Source: Luteitalea sp. TBR-22
GTDB taxonomy: Bacteria > Acidobacteriota > Vicinamibacteria > Vicinamibacterales > Vicinamibacteraceae
Assembly (NCBI RefSeq): GCF_016865485.1
Contig: NZ_AP024452.1
Location: 1,882,501-1,946,500, forward strand
Direction: 5' to 3'
DNA: 64,000 bases
Translations under genes and position numbers: made by a program
Notes under the pieces: model-generated
Databases searched by the model: none
Seen by the model: the letters and a program-made list of their open reading frames with translations, nothing else
What the model was told of the DNA's origin: nothing
Part shown: piece after piece, positions 45,927-60,378 of the stretch
Numbering within the stretch: position 1 is the first letter of the stretch
How the letters are laid out: every line of letters begins with the position of its first letter

Positions 45927-46159
45927 AGCGACGAATCCAGCGTGTCGTCGATGTCGGCCTTCAATCGCGCGGCATCGACGTGGGCCAGCCCCCGCCACCG
46001 GCTCAGCAACGCAGAAGCGCGAAGCGGACGTCGTGCCAGGGGCCTGAGTTCGGCGACCGGGTGCCCATCGCGAGTCACCGTCAGCGACTCACCTCGTTCG
46101 ACGCGATCGAGCACGCGCCCGCCGTCATTGCGCAATTCCCGGACGGTGACTTCGACCAT
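45923..46159 (-). CDS. vapB: Phd/YefM-type antitoxin of the VapC pair
   Basis: A 78-residue protein. The N-terminus (EVTVRELRNDGGRVLDRVER, then ESLTVTRDGHPVAELRPL) is the Phd/YefM DNA-binding fold. The C-terminal tail (AARLKADIDDTLDSSL) is the toxin-binding part. It precedes and overlaps the toxin gene, the normal order for such modules, and would repress its own promoter. The ATG is at 46159. Confidence 0.85.
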   Translation of the reverse strand: MVEVTVRELRNDGGRVLDRVERGESLTVTRDGHPVAELRPLARRPLRASALLSRWRGLAHVDAARLKADIDDTLDSSL

Positions 46160-46198
46160 GGCTCAATGTATCACCGGTGAGACTGTCGGTCCAGCCGC

Positions 46199-46333
46199 TC
46201 ATCCGATCGCGCGCGCCTGTCGGCAACGCCGAGACCACGGCGCCTTCGTCAAGGTCTCGCGGGCGCCCACACGTGTCCCGCCGTCACCCAGCTTGGCCAC
46301 GACGTGATACGGACCAATGGCGTTCCCGATCAC
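46199..46333 (-). pseudogene. truncated kinase leader ORF E
   Basis: A 44-codon frame starting at GTG (46333) reads GNAIGPYHVVAKLGDGG, a kinase N-terminus cut at the glycine loop, followed by unrelated sequence. Its start overlaps the stop of a 24-codon frame (46330-46404) ending LALAQRRPRP, similar to the AVAQKRPR end of ORFs A and C. So a whole leader-plus-kinase unit once lay here and its kinase has been lost. Confidence 0.65.
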
Positions 46334-46423
46334 GGCCGTGGCCTCCGCTGGGCCAGGGCAAGGCCTTCACGGAGCGTGGCCGTCACTTCATCCGGCCGGG
46401 CCATCGCCGACCGGCCGTGTTCG

Positions 46424-46552
46424 TCACTCGACGGCGTAGCGAAGTGTCGCCACGTCGCGATCGAGCTTGGTGTCGCGCGCGCGGAAGACGGCGCCCATAC
46501 CGCCTTCGCCCAGCTTGGCCACGACCTGGTACGGACCAATGGTCGTGCCCAT
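46424..46552 (-). pseudogene. truncated kinase leader ORF D
   Basis: Two bases after the kinase 5 stop an ATG opens a 42-codon frame, [20 protein letters not shown] then VFRARDTKLDRDVATLRYAV, which retains the glycine loop but ends before the VAIK lysine. It is the start of an eighth kinase, nearly all of which has been deleted. The RARDTKLDRDV variant differs from the [11 protein letters not shown] of the other kinases, so it descends from a distinct paralogue. Confidence 0.7.
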
Positions 46553-46554
46553 GC

Positions 46555-49226
<2,672 letters not shown>

Positions 49227-49230
<4 letters not shown>

Positions 49231-51959
49231 GGCGTCAGCGGCACCTGCCGCCGCAAGTGGTCGGCGAAGTTCTGGAGCATGACGATCAGATGCTCTGCCT
49301 GGCGAGGCTGGGCGGGCCCTTCAGGGATCAGCGCCGCGACGCGCTTGCCGTCGGGGGCGAGATCCCAATCCGTGCCGCCGAACGAGGCCATCCACACCCG
49401 GGGTTTGTCGGCAACGAAGCTGGGCCCGTTCACGGTGTAGCTGACGGTCATCAGCTGGTCGCCGGACTGGTAGACCAACTCGCGTCCGGTGCGCGACCAC
49501 TGTGGAGAGGTGCCGCCACTATTGGAGATCTGCCACTTGCCTGTCCTGAGCGAAGTCGAAGGGCCGCCTTGTCCGGTCGAAGGTGAGGGGAACGGACGGA
49601 CATACACCTCTCTCCGTCCCGATTCGTCCGAGCTGTACGCCAGCCAGCGGCCGTCGGGCGAGAACGACGGATGTTGGTCGCTGAACGTGCTCGTGAAGAA
49701 CCGTTCCGGCGTCCCGGCCTTCAACTGGCCGCCCTGGTCGTCCAGGGGAACGGTCCAGATCTGGGAATACATCCCCTGGCCGGTGAAGTAGGCCAGCCGC
49801 TTGCCATCAGGCATCAAGGACTGCGGATAGAAATCCGTCTTGCTTGCCACCAACACGTGCGGCGGACTGCCGCCGTCCGCTCGCGCCTGGAAGATGCCTT
49901 GAACGGTCTTGTGGAATACGACGTATTGGCCGTCCAGGCTCCACGCCGGCCAAGCATTGGCGCCGCCAAACGTCAAGCGCGTCAGCGCATCGCGCCGTGC
50001 CTCGTACACCCAGACGTCGTGATTGGATCCATCCCTGATGACAAGCGCGACGCGCGTGCCGTCCGGAGACAGTCGCACGTCCTGATACGCGCCGGGAGTG
50101 GCCCGCAGTGGCTCCTTGTTGCCGGCCGCGTCGAGCCATTGAACCGTGGTCATCACCGCGGCCCCTCGGGTGGCTCGGCGATAGATGACGGTCCCCGAGG
50201 GGGAGACGGCCAGCTGGCCACCACCGGTCGAAGGGTTGTAGGCGACATCGTCCAACACGGGCACCGCCGTGCCTCGCGTCTCCAGCGTGGCGACGTCGAA
50301 GGGGATCGCGAACGTCGTGGCCCTGTTGGTATAGAGCAGATGACCGATGCCAGTGGACGACGGCAGGTAGCGGGGGGATGTGCCGCCTCGGACGAGGATC
50401 TTTCTGCGGCTATCCGCCAGTGTCACGACCTCGATGGTGAACGCGTCCAGGCTGGTGCCGGGATTGCCCGCGCAGAACAGGAGCGCCTTCCCACCAGGCA
50501 GGGCTTGCGGTTGAACGAGGTTGACGTCGCCCCGAGCCACCACGACCTTGGGCGTCCCCCCAGCGGCGGGAAGCTGCAGCAGTCCCTCGCCCGACGCATC
50601 GGCCACGAAGATGCTGCCATCTTCAGCCCAACTCCCGCCGGCGAAGATGGCGCTGACGTCTCCCAGCGGGACGACGGCGCCGCCGTCCACCGAGATCTTC
50701 TTGACCGTGCGGCCAACGGCGAAGCCGACCCACTGCCCATCCGGGGAGAAAAATGGATTCGCGGCGCCCTCCGTGCCCGGAAGCTCGGTGGCCCCGGATT
50801 GATCCAGGCGACGGGTGAACAGACGGCTTGGCGTGCCGGAGACGTAGACCAGTCGCATGCCATCCGGTGAGATGACGACAGTGCTTCCGCCGCTTCCGTT
50901 GGGGAAGGCCACCTCCGCGCCCAGATCGACATCCAGCCGCAGGAGCGGCCGATTCGTCGGCGTCTCCGCGCGCCACAAGGCCCACACCGCCGCGCCCAGC
51001 GCCACAACCAACACCGCAGCTACGGCCGGGAGCGCGCGCGCGAAGAGGGACCGTGGCGCGGCCACCGGGGGGGGCGCCACGTCTGCTGGTGCCGCGGTTT
51101 CAAACGCGCCCTCCAGCGCCAGGCGCACATCGCGGATGTCACCCACGCGTTGCTTCGGGTCCTTGCGCAGGCACAGGCGCAGCGCCTGACTGACCCGGGC
51201 AGGCACCGTCGGCGGCAGCGCGTCCCACGGCGGTTCCAGCCGCACGACCGCGCCCAGCACTTCGGTCGTGTCCTCGCCGTCGAACGCGCGCCGGCCCGTC
51301 AGCATCTCGTACAGCACGACGCCGAATGCCCAGATGTCGGCGCGCCGATCGACGGCCTTGCCGCGCGCCTGCTCGGGCGCCATGTAGGCCGCGGTGCCGA
51401 GAATCATGCCCATCTGCGTCATCGCGGGCGAGGTCATCGTCGGCGACATCGACGCGCTGACGCCCGCCGTCGCGCTCGCCCCTTCGGTCGCGAGCGCTTT
51501 GGCGAGGCCGAAGTCGAGCACCTTCACCGTGCCGTCGGGCCGCACCTTGATGTTGGCGGGCTTGAGATCGCGATGGATGATGCCCTGCTCGTGCGCGGCT
51601 TCGAGCGCCTCGGCGATCTGCCTGGCGATCGGCAACGCCTCATCGAGAGCAATCGCGCCCCGAGTGATGCGCTGCGAGAGGTCCTCGCCCTCGACCAGTT
51701 CCATCACGAGGGCGGTGAGGCCGTCGCTCTCTTCGAGCCCGTAGATCGCCGCGATGTTGGGGTGATTGAGCGACGCGAGCACCTCGGCTTCGCGCTGGAA
51801 CCGCGCGAGCCGCTCGCGATCCGCGGCGACTGCTGCTGGCAGGATCTTGATCGCTACCTGTCGCTTCAGCCTGGTGTCGGTCGCCCGATAGACCTGTCCC
51901 ATTCCGCCTTCGCCCAGTTTGGCCACGACCTGATATGGGCCAAGGCCCGTGCCGATCAT
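49227..51959 (-). CDS. receptor Ser/Thr kinase with beta-propeller sensor, kinase 6
   Basis: A 910-residue kinase whose ATG overlaps the TGA of leader ORF C. Catalytic domain close to kinase 5. Membrane helix at about 309-330 ([20 protein letters not shown]). Propeller motifs include [24 protein letters not shown] and [13 protein letters not shown]. Near residue 800 the strand that in kinase 5 reads SFPTSGNKWQ reads [22 protein letters not shown], an in-frame insertion of about 13 residues encoded by a repeat (49538-49586). The insertion lies in a propeller loop and probably leaves the fold intact. Confidence 0.92.
49538..49586. repeat. small palindromic repeat inserted in frame in kinase 6
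   Basis: The block contains TGTCCTGAGCGAAGTCGAAG followed by a second GTCCGGTCGAAGG arm. On the coding strand it adds [13 protein letters not shown]; on the other strand it would read PVLSEVEG. Short repeats coding for STSLRT or LSEVEG are known in many unrelated bacterial genomes. Comparison with kinase 5 shows the insertion is about 39 bp and keeps the frame. Confidence 0.65.
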
Positions 51960-52161
51960 CGTGGCCTCTTCCGGGCGACGGCCCGCCTCCGCTCGGCTGC
52001 CATTCGAGCGGAGCTATGGCGTGGTCTCGCCGAAGCCGCTTCGCGGCGACGGCGGACGAGACCTCGCCGAAGCTCGCGCAACGCGCGAGCGAAGGAGGGG
52101 CCACCTTCGCCGAGGAGGGCGGTCACTTGATACGAGCCGAGACGCGTGCCGGGCGCGAGGC

Positions 52162-52165
<4 letters not shown>
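51956..52165 (-). pseudogene. truncated kinase leader ORF C
   Basis: A 69-codon frame. The ATG overlaps the kinase 7 stop, and the TGA overlaps the kinase 6 start. It encodes [21 protein letters not shown], identical in style to the kinase 5 N-terminus, then the Arg-rich palindromic element also in ORF A (GLVRRRREAASARPRHSSAR). The conservation of frame and overlap in two operons on opposite strands suggests duplication of a complete leader-kinase unit. Confidence 0.7.
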
Positions 52166-54999
<2,834 letters not shown>

Positions 55000-55017
55000 A
55001 GGTGTCGCGATTATACA
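55000..55017 (-). promoter_or_regulatory. promoter of the minus-strand kinase operon
   Basis: On the minus strand TGTATAAT (TATAAT at 55015-55010) is followed by 10 nt and the CTG of kinase 7. Geometry is the same as at 34066. The transcript would begin about 3-4 nt before the start codon. Confidence 0.6.
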
Positions 55018-55071
55018 GATGAGCGAACTCGCGCCCGGCGCGTCCCCTGACGCCGTTCCGCCCGTCCTCAC

Positions 55072-55388
55072 CCCTCACCGATCCTCACCTACGGTAGCAG
55101 CGCGGCGGTCCCACGACGCACGGATCCAGATTGCGTGCCGGGGGGAGTACAATCGGACCGTTTAACTCAGCAATATCCGGACTCCGAAGCTGATGGACCG
55201 GCAACACGCCCAACGCGTGGCCGTCGTCCCCTGCTTCAACGGCTTCCATGCTCGCGCCCCGCGTGACCGTGAAGTGGCTCGTGACGACGAGGTCGACGCG
55301 CCTCCAGTCGGTGCCTCGGCCTCGTGCTGCAGGCGTTCCGCGATAACCTGAGCCGCCACTGGACACCGAACGCCTGGAGGAGGCCCTG
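55072..55388. other. intergenic region between kinase 7 and the NTF2-like gene
   Basis: No gene is apparent. TACAAT at 55148-55153 is a possible -10 for the plus-strand operon that follows, giving a leader of about 230 nt. Weak reading frames on both strands look non-coding. Confidence 0.5.
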
Positions 55389-55811
55389 ATGACACGCGAT
55401 GAGGTGCTGGTGGTGCTCGATCGACGTCGCGACGCACTGGCCAACCGCGACATGGCGGCGTTTGCCGAGCTGTTTGACGCCAACGCCCGTCTCGAGAGCC
55501 CGCTCGCCGGTGCGGTGACCGGGCGAGAGGCGATCGCGGAGGGCACCCGCCTCTTCTACAAGGCCTTTCCCGATGCGGTCGTGACCGAAGAGCCCCCGAT
55601 CATCGACGGCACGCGCGCCGTGATCGTCGCCGAGGCGGTCGGTACCCACGTCGGGAGCATCATGGGCCTCGAACCGAGCGGCCGTCCGTTCCGCTTCGCC
55701 TTGACCTTCGTGCTCGAGTTCGACAGGGACCTCATCGTGCGCGAGCGACGCATCTACGACTTCACCGGACTGCTCGTGCAGATCGGCGTGCTGAGGGCGA
55801 AACCCGCGTGA
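55389..55811 (+). CDS. SnoaL/NTF2-like protein
   Basis: A 140-residue single-domain protein with the alpha+beta cone of the NTF2-like superfamily: an N-terminal helix (DRRRDALANRDMAAFAELFD), GREAIAEGTRLFYKAFPDAV and beta strands ending ERRIYDFTGLLVQIGVL. This matches SnoaL-like proteins with nuclear receptor-like pockets; enzymatic function is unknown. GGAGGAGG precedes the ATG. Its stop overlaps the start of the FHA-phosphatase gene (GTGA), so the two are probably co-regulated. Confidence 0.8.
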   Translation: MTRDEVLVVLDRRRDALANRDMAAFAELFDANARLESPLAGAVTGREAIAEGTRLFYKAFPDAVVTEEPPIIDGTRAVIVAEAVGTHVGSIMGLEPSGRPFRFALTFVLEFDRDLIVRERRIYDFTGLLVQIGVLRAKPA

Positions 55812-57421
55812 GTGCCCCACGACTGAGCGTTCCCGATCCTGGGGGGATGCGCCTGATTCCCGTCGACAAGGCCACCTTTCTCGTCGGGCGGCGCACGACG
55901 GCCGACCTGCAGATGATGCGCGAGGACGTGTCGCGCGAACATGCGCGCATCGAACGCACGGGTGACCAGTGCGTGGTGTCGGACCTGGGCTCCCGCTCCG
56001 GGACGTTCGTCAACGACGAGCCCCTGACCGCGCCGCGCGTGCTGGTCCATGGCGACCGCATTCGCTTCGGCCGCACCGGCGCGGCCGAAGTGACCTTCCT
56101 GACCGACGAAGGCTCCGTGATCGGCCTCACCGAGGGGGGGCCTGCGGAGATGTCCGATCTCCGGCAGATGGCGGCGATCCTCAACGGCCTGCGGGCGCTC
56201 GGCTCGGGTCGCGTGCTCGACGAGGTGCTGGCGCTGGTGCTCGGGTCGGCGCTCGAGGTGACCGGAGCCGAACGTGGATTCATCATGCTGGCGACGCCGG
56301 CCGGCGCGCTCGAGTTCCGAACCGGCCGCACGAAGAGCGGGGCCGAGTTGTCGGGCCCGTCCTTCACGACGAGCCAGAAGATCCCGCACGAGGTCTTTGC
56401 GACAAACCGGAGCCGGATCGTTTCGGACCTGATGGACGGCGACCTCGCCGGGGCCCACGGCCGCACGATCGCCACGGGCATCCGTCACGTGCTGTGCGTG
56501 CCCCTGCGGGTGGTGCCGTTCGGTCCCTCGTCGGGGCAGACGGCTGACCGGGTGATTGGCGTGCTGTACCTCGACGGGCGCGAGCGGGGCCGGCTGCTGT
56601 CCACGACGACCGTGACGTCCCTCGAGGCGTTCGCCACGCAGGCCGCCCTCGCCATCGAGAGCGCACGGTTGTATGCCGAGTCGGCGGAGAAGGCCAGGAC
56701 CGACCGCGATCTCAAGGTGGCCGCCGAGATCCAGCGGGCCCTGCTGCCCGAGCCGCGCTGGCGGGGCGCGACGCTCGATCTCGCGGCCAGCACGACGCCG
56801 TGTCGCACCGTCGGTGGCGACCTGTTCGACTACCTCGAACTCGGCGAGGGTGTCGTGGGATTCGCCCTGGGCGACGTGGCGGGCAAGGGGCCGCCGGCAG
56901 CGATCCTGGCGGCGACGGTGCAAAGCCACTTCGCGGCCCACGCGCCGATTGCCTCCGATCCGGCCGACCTGATGACGCGCCTCAATCGAGCGCTGTTGCG
57001 GCGCGCCGTCGAGGCACGATTCGCGACGATGTTCTACGGAGTCCTGTCGCCGAGTGGTGAACTCGCCTACACCAATGCCGGGCAGGAACCGCCGATCGTC
57101 GTGCGCGCCGACGGCACACTGACGTCCCTGGACGTGGGAGGTCCGGTGCTGGGCCTGCTGCCGGCCGCGTCGTACCAGTGGGCCCGTCTCTCCCTCGCGC
57201 CGGGGGACATCGTCCTGGTCTGCAGTGACGGCGTGACCGAGGCGCGCAATCCGGCTGGTGACGAGTATGGCCTCGGCCGACTGTCGGCGCTGCTGGCCTC
57301 CGCGCACGGCGGCGACCCTGACGATCTCGTCGCGATGGTGCTGGCGTCGGTGAACGAGTTCGCCGGGACCGAACCGCAGGGCGACGACGTGACCCTGATG
57401 GCGGTGCGGTACCGGGGATAG
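55808..57421 (+). CDS. FHA-GAF-SpoIIE (PP2C-type) phosphatase
   Basis: A 537-residue signalling protein. FHA domain at about 15-105 (VGRRTTADLQM, SREHARIER, SRSGTFVNDEPL) binds phosphothreonine. GAF domain at about 125-300 (LEVTGAERGFIML to SLEAFATQAALAIESARLY). The C-terminal SpoIIE/PP2C phosphatase at about 315-537 has metal Asp residues in VGGDLFDY, LGDVAGKG, CSDGVTEAR and GDDVTLMAVR. It would dephosphorylate Ser/Thr proteins in response to phosphothreonine partners and a GAF ligand. Near seven receptor kinases, it is a plausible counter-enzyme. Confidence 0.93.
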   Translation: MSAPRLSVPDPGGMRLIPVDKATFLVGRRTTADLQMMREDVSREHARIERTGDQCVVSDLGSRSGTFVNDEPLTAPRVLVHGDRIRFGRTGAAEVTFLTDEGSVIGLTEGGPAEMSDLRQMAAILNGLRALGSGRVLDEVLALVLGSALEVTGAERGFIMLATPAGALEFRTGRTKSGAELSGPSFTTSQKIPHEVFATNRSRIVSDLMDGDLAGAHGRTIATGIRHVLCVPLRVVPFGPSSGQTADRVIGVLYLDGRERGRLLSTTTVTSLEAFATQAALAIESARLYAESAEKARTDRDLKVAAEIQRALLPEPRWRGATLDLAASTTPCRTVGGDLFDYLELGEGVVGFALGDVAGKGPPAAILAATVQSHFAAHAPIASDPADLMTRLNRALLRRAVEARFATMFYGVLSPSGELAYTNAGQEPPIVVRADGTLTSLDVGGPVLGLLPAASYQWARLSLAPGDIVLVCSDGVTEARNPAGDEYGLGRLSALLASAHGGDPDDLVAMVLASVNEFAGTEPQGDDVTLMAVRYRG

Positions 57422-57437
57422 GCAATCAGCGCGCTCG

Positions 57438-57530
57438 CGAGTTGTCGGGCGACACCATGTCGGGGACGATCGACATGGGTGAGGACCGCAGCGCCACGTT
57501 CACCGCGCGGCGCGTCGCGAGCGCAATAGC
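57438..57530 (+). pseudogene. duplicated 3' fragment of a PLP-lipocalin gene
   Basis: Reads ELSGDTMSGTIDMGEDRSAT then FTARRVASA, matching the last 30 residues of the gene at 58005-59648 with one or two changes. It has no start codon of its own and continues into unrelated sequence. It is a leftover of a tandem copy or recombination event. Confidence 0.8.
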
Positions 57531-57578
57531 CGACGGCCGCTCGGCGCGGCGAGCCCGACATGCGACAGGACGTGCGAC

Positions 57579-57914
57579 ATGTACGAGACCAGGTCCCAGC
57601 CAGTGATCGCGCGCGCCCGGTTCGTCAGGCGGCTCGTACAGCACGCCGTGATGGCCGTCGGCTTCCTCGCGGTGTCGCTGCTCATCGGCATGGTGGGGTA
57701 CTCGAGGTTCGAGCACCTCACGCCGCTCGACGCGTTCCTCAACGCGGCCATGCTGCTCGGCGGCATGGGACCGGTCAACATGCCGGTCACGCCGGCGGGC
57801 AAGCTGTTCGCCGGCCTGTACGCCCTCTACGCCGGCCTGGTGTTCCTGGTCACCGCAGCGCTGATCTTCACTCCCCTGGTCCATCGGCTCCTGCACCGGC
57901 TCCACGCCGACTGA
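57579..57914 (+). CDS. small membrane protein with two or three helices
   Basis: A 111-residue protein with hydrophobic segments at about 21-42 (LVQHAVMAVGFLAVSLLIG) and 81-101 (FAGLYALYAGLVFLVTAALI). A loop between them reads LTPLDAFLNAAMLLGGMGPV. The helix-loop-helix shape and MLLGGMGP loop recall two-helix ion-channel-like proteins, but the K+ selectivity sequence is absent. Function unknown. It is not clearly linked to neighbours. Confidence 0.65.
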   Translation: MYETRSQPVIARARFVRRLVQHAVMAVGFLAVSLLIGMVGYSRFEHLTPLDAFLNAAMLLGGMGPVNMPVTPAGKLFAGLYALYAGLVFLVTAALIFTPLVHRLLHRLHAD

Positions 57915-58004
57915 GGAGAGCCGGGGCGGCCGCAGCCATCCCCGAGGTCCGGCCGCGCGAGCCGGGCGTGCCGCGCGCGGCGCCCGTCGGGTACCATCCG
58001 ACGC

Positions 58005-59648
58005 ATGCCTCCCTCGACCTCGCCCGCCGGCTGGAGCCGGCGGCAGATCTTCCGCGCCGCGCAGGCGCTCGGCCTCGGTTCGCTCGTGCCCGGTTCCGCG
58101 GTCGCGGCATCGCAGGGGGCGGCAGGCGCGCGTCGTGCCACGGCTGCGCCCGTGGTGCCCGCCGGGCCGTCAGGGAAGGAGCTGTACGCCAGCCTCGGCG
58201 TGCGGCCGATCATCAACGCGCGGGGCACGTTCACGATCATCGGCGGCTCGGTGGAACTGCCGGAGGTGCGCGCTGCGAAGGCGGCGGCAAACCAGCACTA
58301 CGCCAACTTCGAGGAGTTGATGGAGGCGGCGGGGAAGCGGCTCGCCGAGCTGACCGGCGCCGAGTGGGGCATGGTGAGCTCCGGCTGCGCGGCGGCGATC
58401 TCGCACGCGACGGCCGCATGCGTGGCGGGCGGCAATCCCGACCTGCACGTGCGGCTGCCTGATCTCACTGGCTTCGCGAAGACGGAAGTCATCATCCCGA
58501 CGCACTCGCGCAACGTCTACGACGCCGCCGTCCGCGCCGTGGGCGTCACCATCGTCGAGGTCGACACGCCGGAGCAACTCGCGCTGGCGATCGGGCCGAA
58601 GACGGCGATGATCTACTTCTTCACGACGCCGCGCAACGAAACGGGACCGATGTCGCTCGAGAACATCGCGCGCATCGCCAGGCCGCAGGGCGTGCCGATC
58701 ATGGTGGATGCGGCGGCCGAGATCCTCACCGTGCCCAACATCCACCTGCAGCGGGGTGCGACGCTGGTGGGCTACAGCGGCGGCAAGATCCTCCGCGGGC
58801 CGCAGACGGCGGGGATCCTGCTCGGGCGCAAGGACCTCGTGCAGGCCGCCTGGATGCACAGCGCGCCGCACCATGGCTACGCGCGGGCGATGAAGGTGGG
58901 CCGCGAGGAGGTCGTGGCGATGCTCGTCGCCGTGGAGCGGTGGGTCAAGGGCGATCGCGCTGCGGAGTGGGCCGAGTGGGTGCGGCAGGCGGAGGTCATC
59001 GCCGCCGCGGCCGGCCGCGTGCCTGGCGTGACGGTGACCGTGGCGCGCGAGCCGTGGGAAGACCGGTCCAATCGCAGCCCGCGCGTGACGCTGCGGTGGG
59101 ACGCGGCCACCATCGGCCTGACCGGACAGCAGGCGGTGGACATCCTCTACAACGAGGAGCCGCGCATCACGGTGGGCGGTGCGTCTGGCGCCCGCCAGGG
59201 CGAGCCGGGCGACGCGGGCCTCACGCTGGCCACGTCGATGCTGCAGCCCGGCGACGAGACGATCGTCGGCGAGCGACTGCGGGCCGTACTCTCGGCCAAG
59301 CGGACGCTCGTGCCACCACCGGCTGCCGTGGCGCCGGCGGGCGAGGTCAGCGGGCAGTGGCGCGTCGAGATTGTGTACGTCGCCTCGCGCAGCACGCACA
59401 TCCTGCAGCTCCGCCAGCGAGGCGCGACAATCGAGGGATCGCACCAGGGTGATCTCGTCACGCGCGACCTGTCGGGGACGATGGACGGGGCGAAGGTGAC
59501 GTTCACGAGCCGCATCACCGAGCGGACCGGGAGTGCGCTGAACTACCGGTTCACGGGCGAGCTGTCGGGCGACACCATGTCGGGCACGATCGACATGGGC
59601 GAGTACCGCAGTGCGACGTTCACGGCGCGGCGCGTCGCCAGCGCCTGA
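58005..59648 (+). CDS. Tat-exported selA-related PLP enzyme with C-terminal lipocalin-like domain
   Basis: A 547-residue protein. Tat signal at the N-terminus (SRRQIFRAAQALGLGSLVPG). PLP domain at about 55-430 with LGVRPIINARGTFTIIGG, WGMVSSGCAAAISHATAACV and the PLP-lysine in GYSGGKILRGPQTAGILLGR. The last 100 residues (VSGQWRVEIVYVASRSTHIL to DMGEYRSATFTARRV) form a beta-rich, lipocalin-like module. The PLP half is paralogous to the enzyme at 20803-22002. Fusion to a small-molecule-binding domain in the periplasm is unusual and suggests a delivered or retained substrate. Confidence 0.85.
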   Translation: MPPSTSPAGWSRRQIFRAAQALGLGSLVPGSAVAASQGAAGARRATAAPVVPAGPSGKELYASLGVRPIINARGTFTIIGGSVELPEVRAAKAAANQHYANFEELMEAAGKRLAELTGAEWGMVSSGCAAAISHATAACVAGGNPDLHVRLPDLTGFAKTEVIIPTHSRNVYDAAVRAVGVTIVEVDTPEQLALAIGPKTAMIYFFTTPRNETGPMSLENIARIARPQGVPIMVDAAAEILTVPNIHLQRGATLVGYSGGKILRGPQTAGILLGRKDLVQAAWMHSAPHHGYARAMKVGREEVVAMLVAVERWVKGDRAAEWAEWVRQAEVIAAAAGRVPGVTVTVAREPWEDRSNRSPRVTLRWDAATIGLTGQQAVDILYNEEPRITVGGASGARQGEPGDAGLTLATSMLQPGDETIVGERLRAVLSAKRTLVPPPAAVAPAGEVSGQWRVEIVYVASRSTHILQLRQRGATIEGSHQGDLVTRDLSGTMDGAKVTFTSRITERTGSALNYRFTGELSGDTMSGTIDMGEYRSATFTARRVASA

Positions 59649-59694
59649 GGGGCACCCGGCTGATTCCAACATGCCTGCGAAAGGACGCACTGCG

Positions 59695-60201
59695 ATGACG
59701 AGACCCCGGTTCGTGTTGGTGGTGCTGGCCGTGCTTGCGATCGGAGGCTGCTCTGGGCCGACGCCGGACTCCGCGCGTCCACCTGCGGCGGTCGGCGACC
59801 GGGCCGTGGTCGAGCGGGCGACCGGCGCCTTTCACCAGGCACTCCGCACCAACGACCTCGAGGCGTTCATGGCTCACGTGGCCGAGGACGTCGTCTTCAT
59901 GCCGCCAGGGGAGCCTGCCGTGCGCGGCCGCGACGCCGTGCGCACGTGGATGACGGGCTTCCTCGCGCAGTACAAGACCACGGCGCTGACGCTTGCCGAT
60001 CGTGAGGTGATGGTCGGCAACGGGTGGGCCGTGGAGCTGGGGACGTTCGAATGGGCGTTGCAGCCGGCCGGCGGAGGCGCCGTCGTGATCGACCGCGGCA
60101 ACTACATGCAGGTGTGGAAGGAACAGCCCGACGGAACCTGGCGATTCTCGCGCGAGGTCTACAACAGCGCCGTGCCGCCGGCACCGGCCGGGGCCAAATA
60201 G
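59695..60201 (+). CDS. SgcJ/DUF4440-like NTF2-family lipoprotein
   Basis: A 168-residue lipoprotein with a good lipobox (VLAIGGC, residues 13-19). The body is an NTF2-like fold of the DUF4440/SgcJ type: a first helix (VVERATGAFHQALRTNDLEA), FMAHVAEDVVFMPPGEPAVR and a C-terminal strand YMQVWKEQPDGTWRFSREVY. Function unknown. It follows the Tat PLP gene by 46 nt on the same strand and may share its transcript. AAAGGA lies upstream of the ATG; an ATG at 59671 is an alternative. Confidence 0.8.
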   Translation: MTRPRFVLVVLAVLAIGGCSGPTPDSARPPAAVGDRAVVERATGAFHQALRTNDLEAFMAHVAEDVVFMPPGEPAVRGRDAVRTWMTGFLAQYKTTALTLADREVMVGNGWAVELGTFEWALQPAGGGAVVIDRGNYMQVWKEQPDGTWRFSREVYNSAVPPAPAGAK

Positions 60202-60378
60202 CGCTGCGCCTCTGCGAAGGGACGCCGCGGCGACCAGTCGGCGTCCGGCGTGGTCAGGACTGCCACCTGCTGGTGGCGCCATCATCGCGATTTCTGCACA
60301 GCCCGACGCGCGCGGTTGACCGAGCGCGTGGCCGTCGCGGGTGTCGAGCCTGGCACGGCTCTCGCTGCATCGCCGGGC

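Noticed and set aside
55072-55388. tRNA or structured RNA in the spacer
   Set aside because: I found no cloverleaf or T-loop sequence and no strong hairpin.
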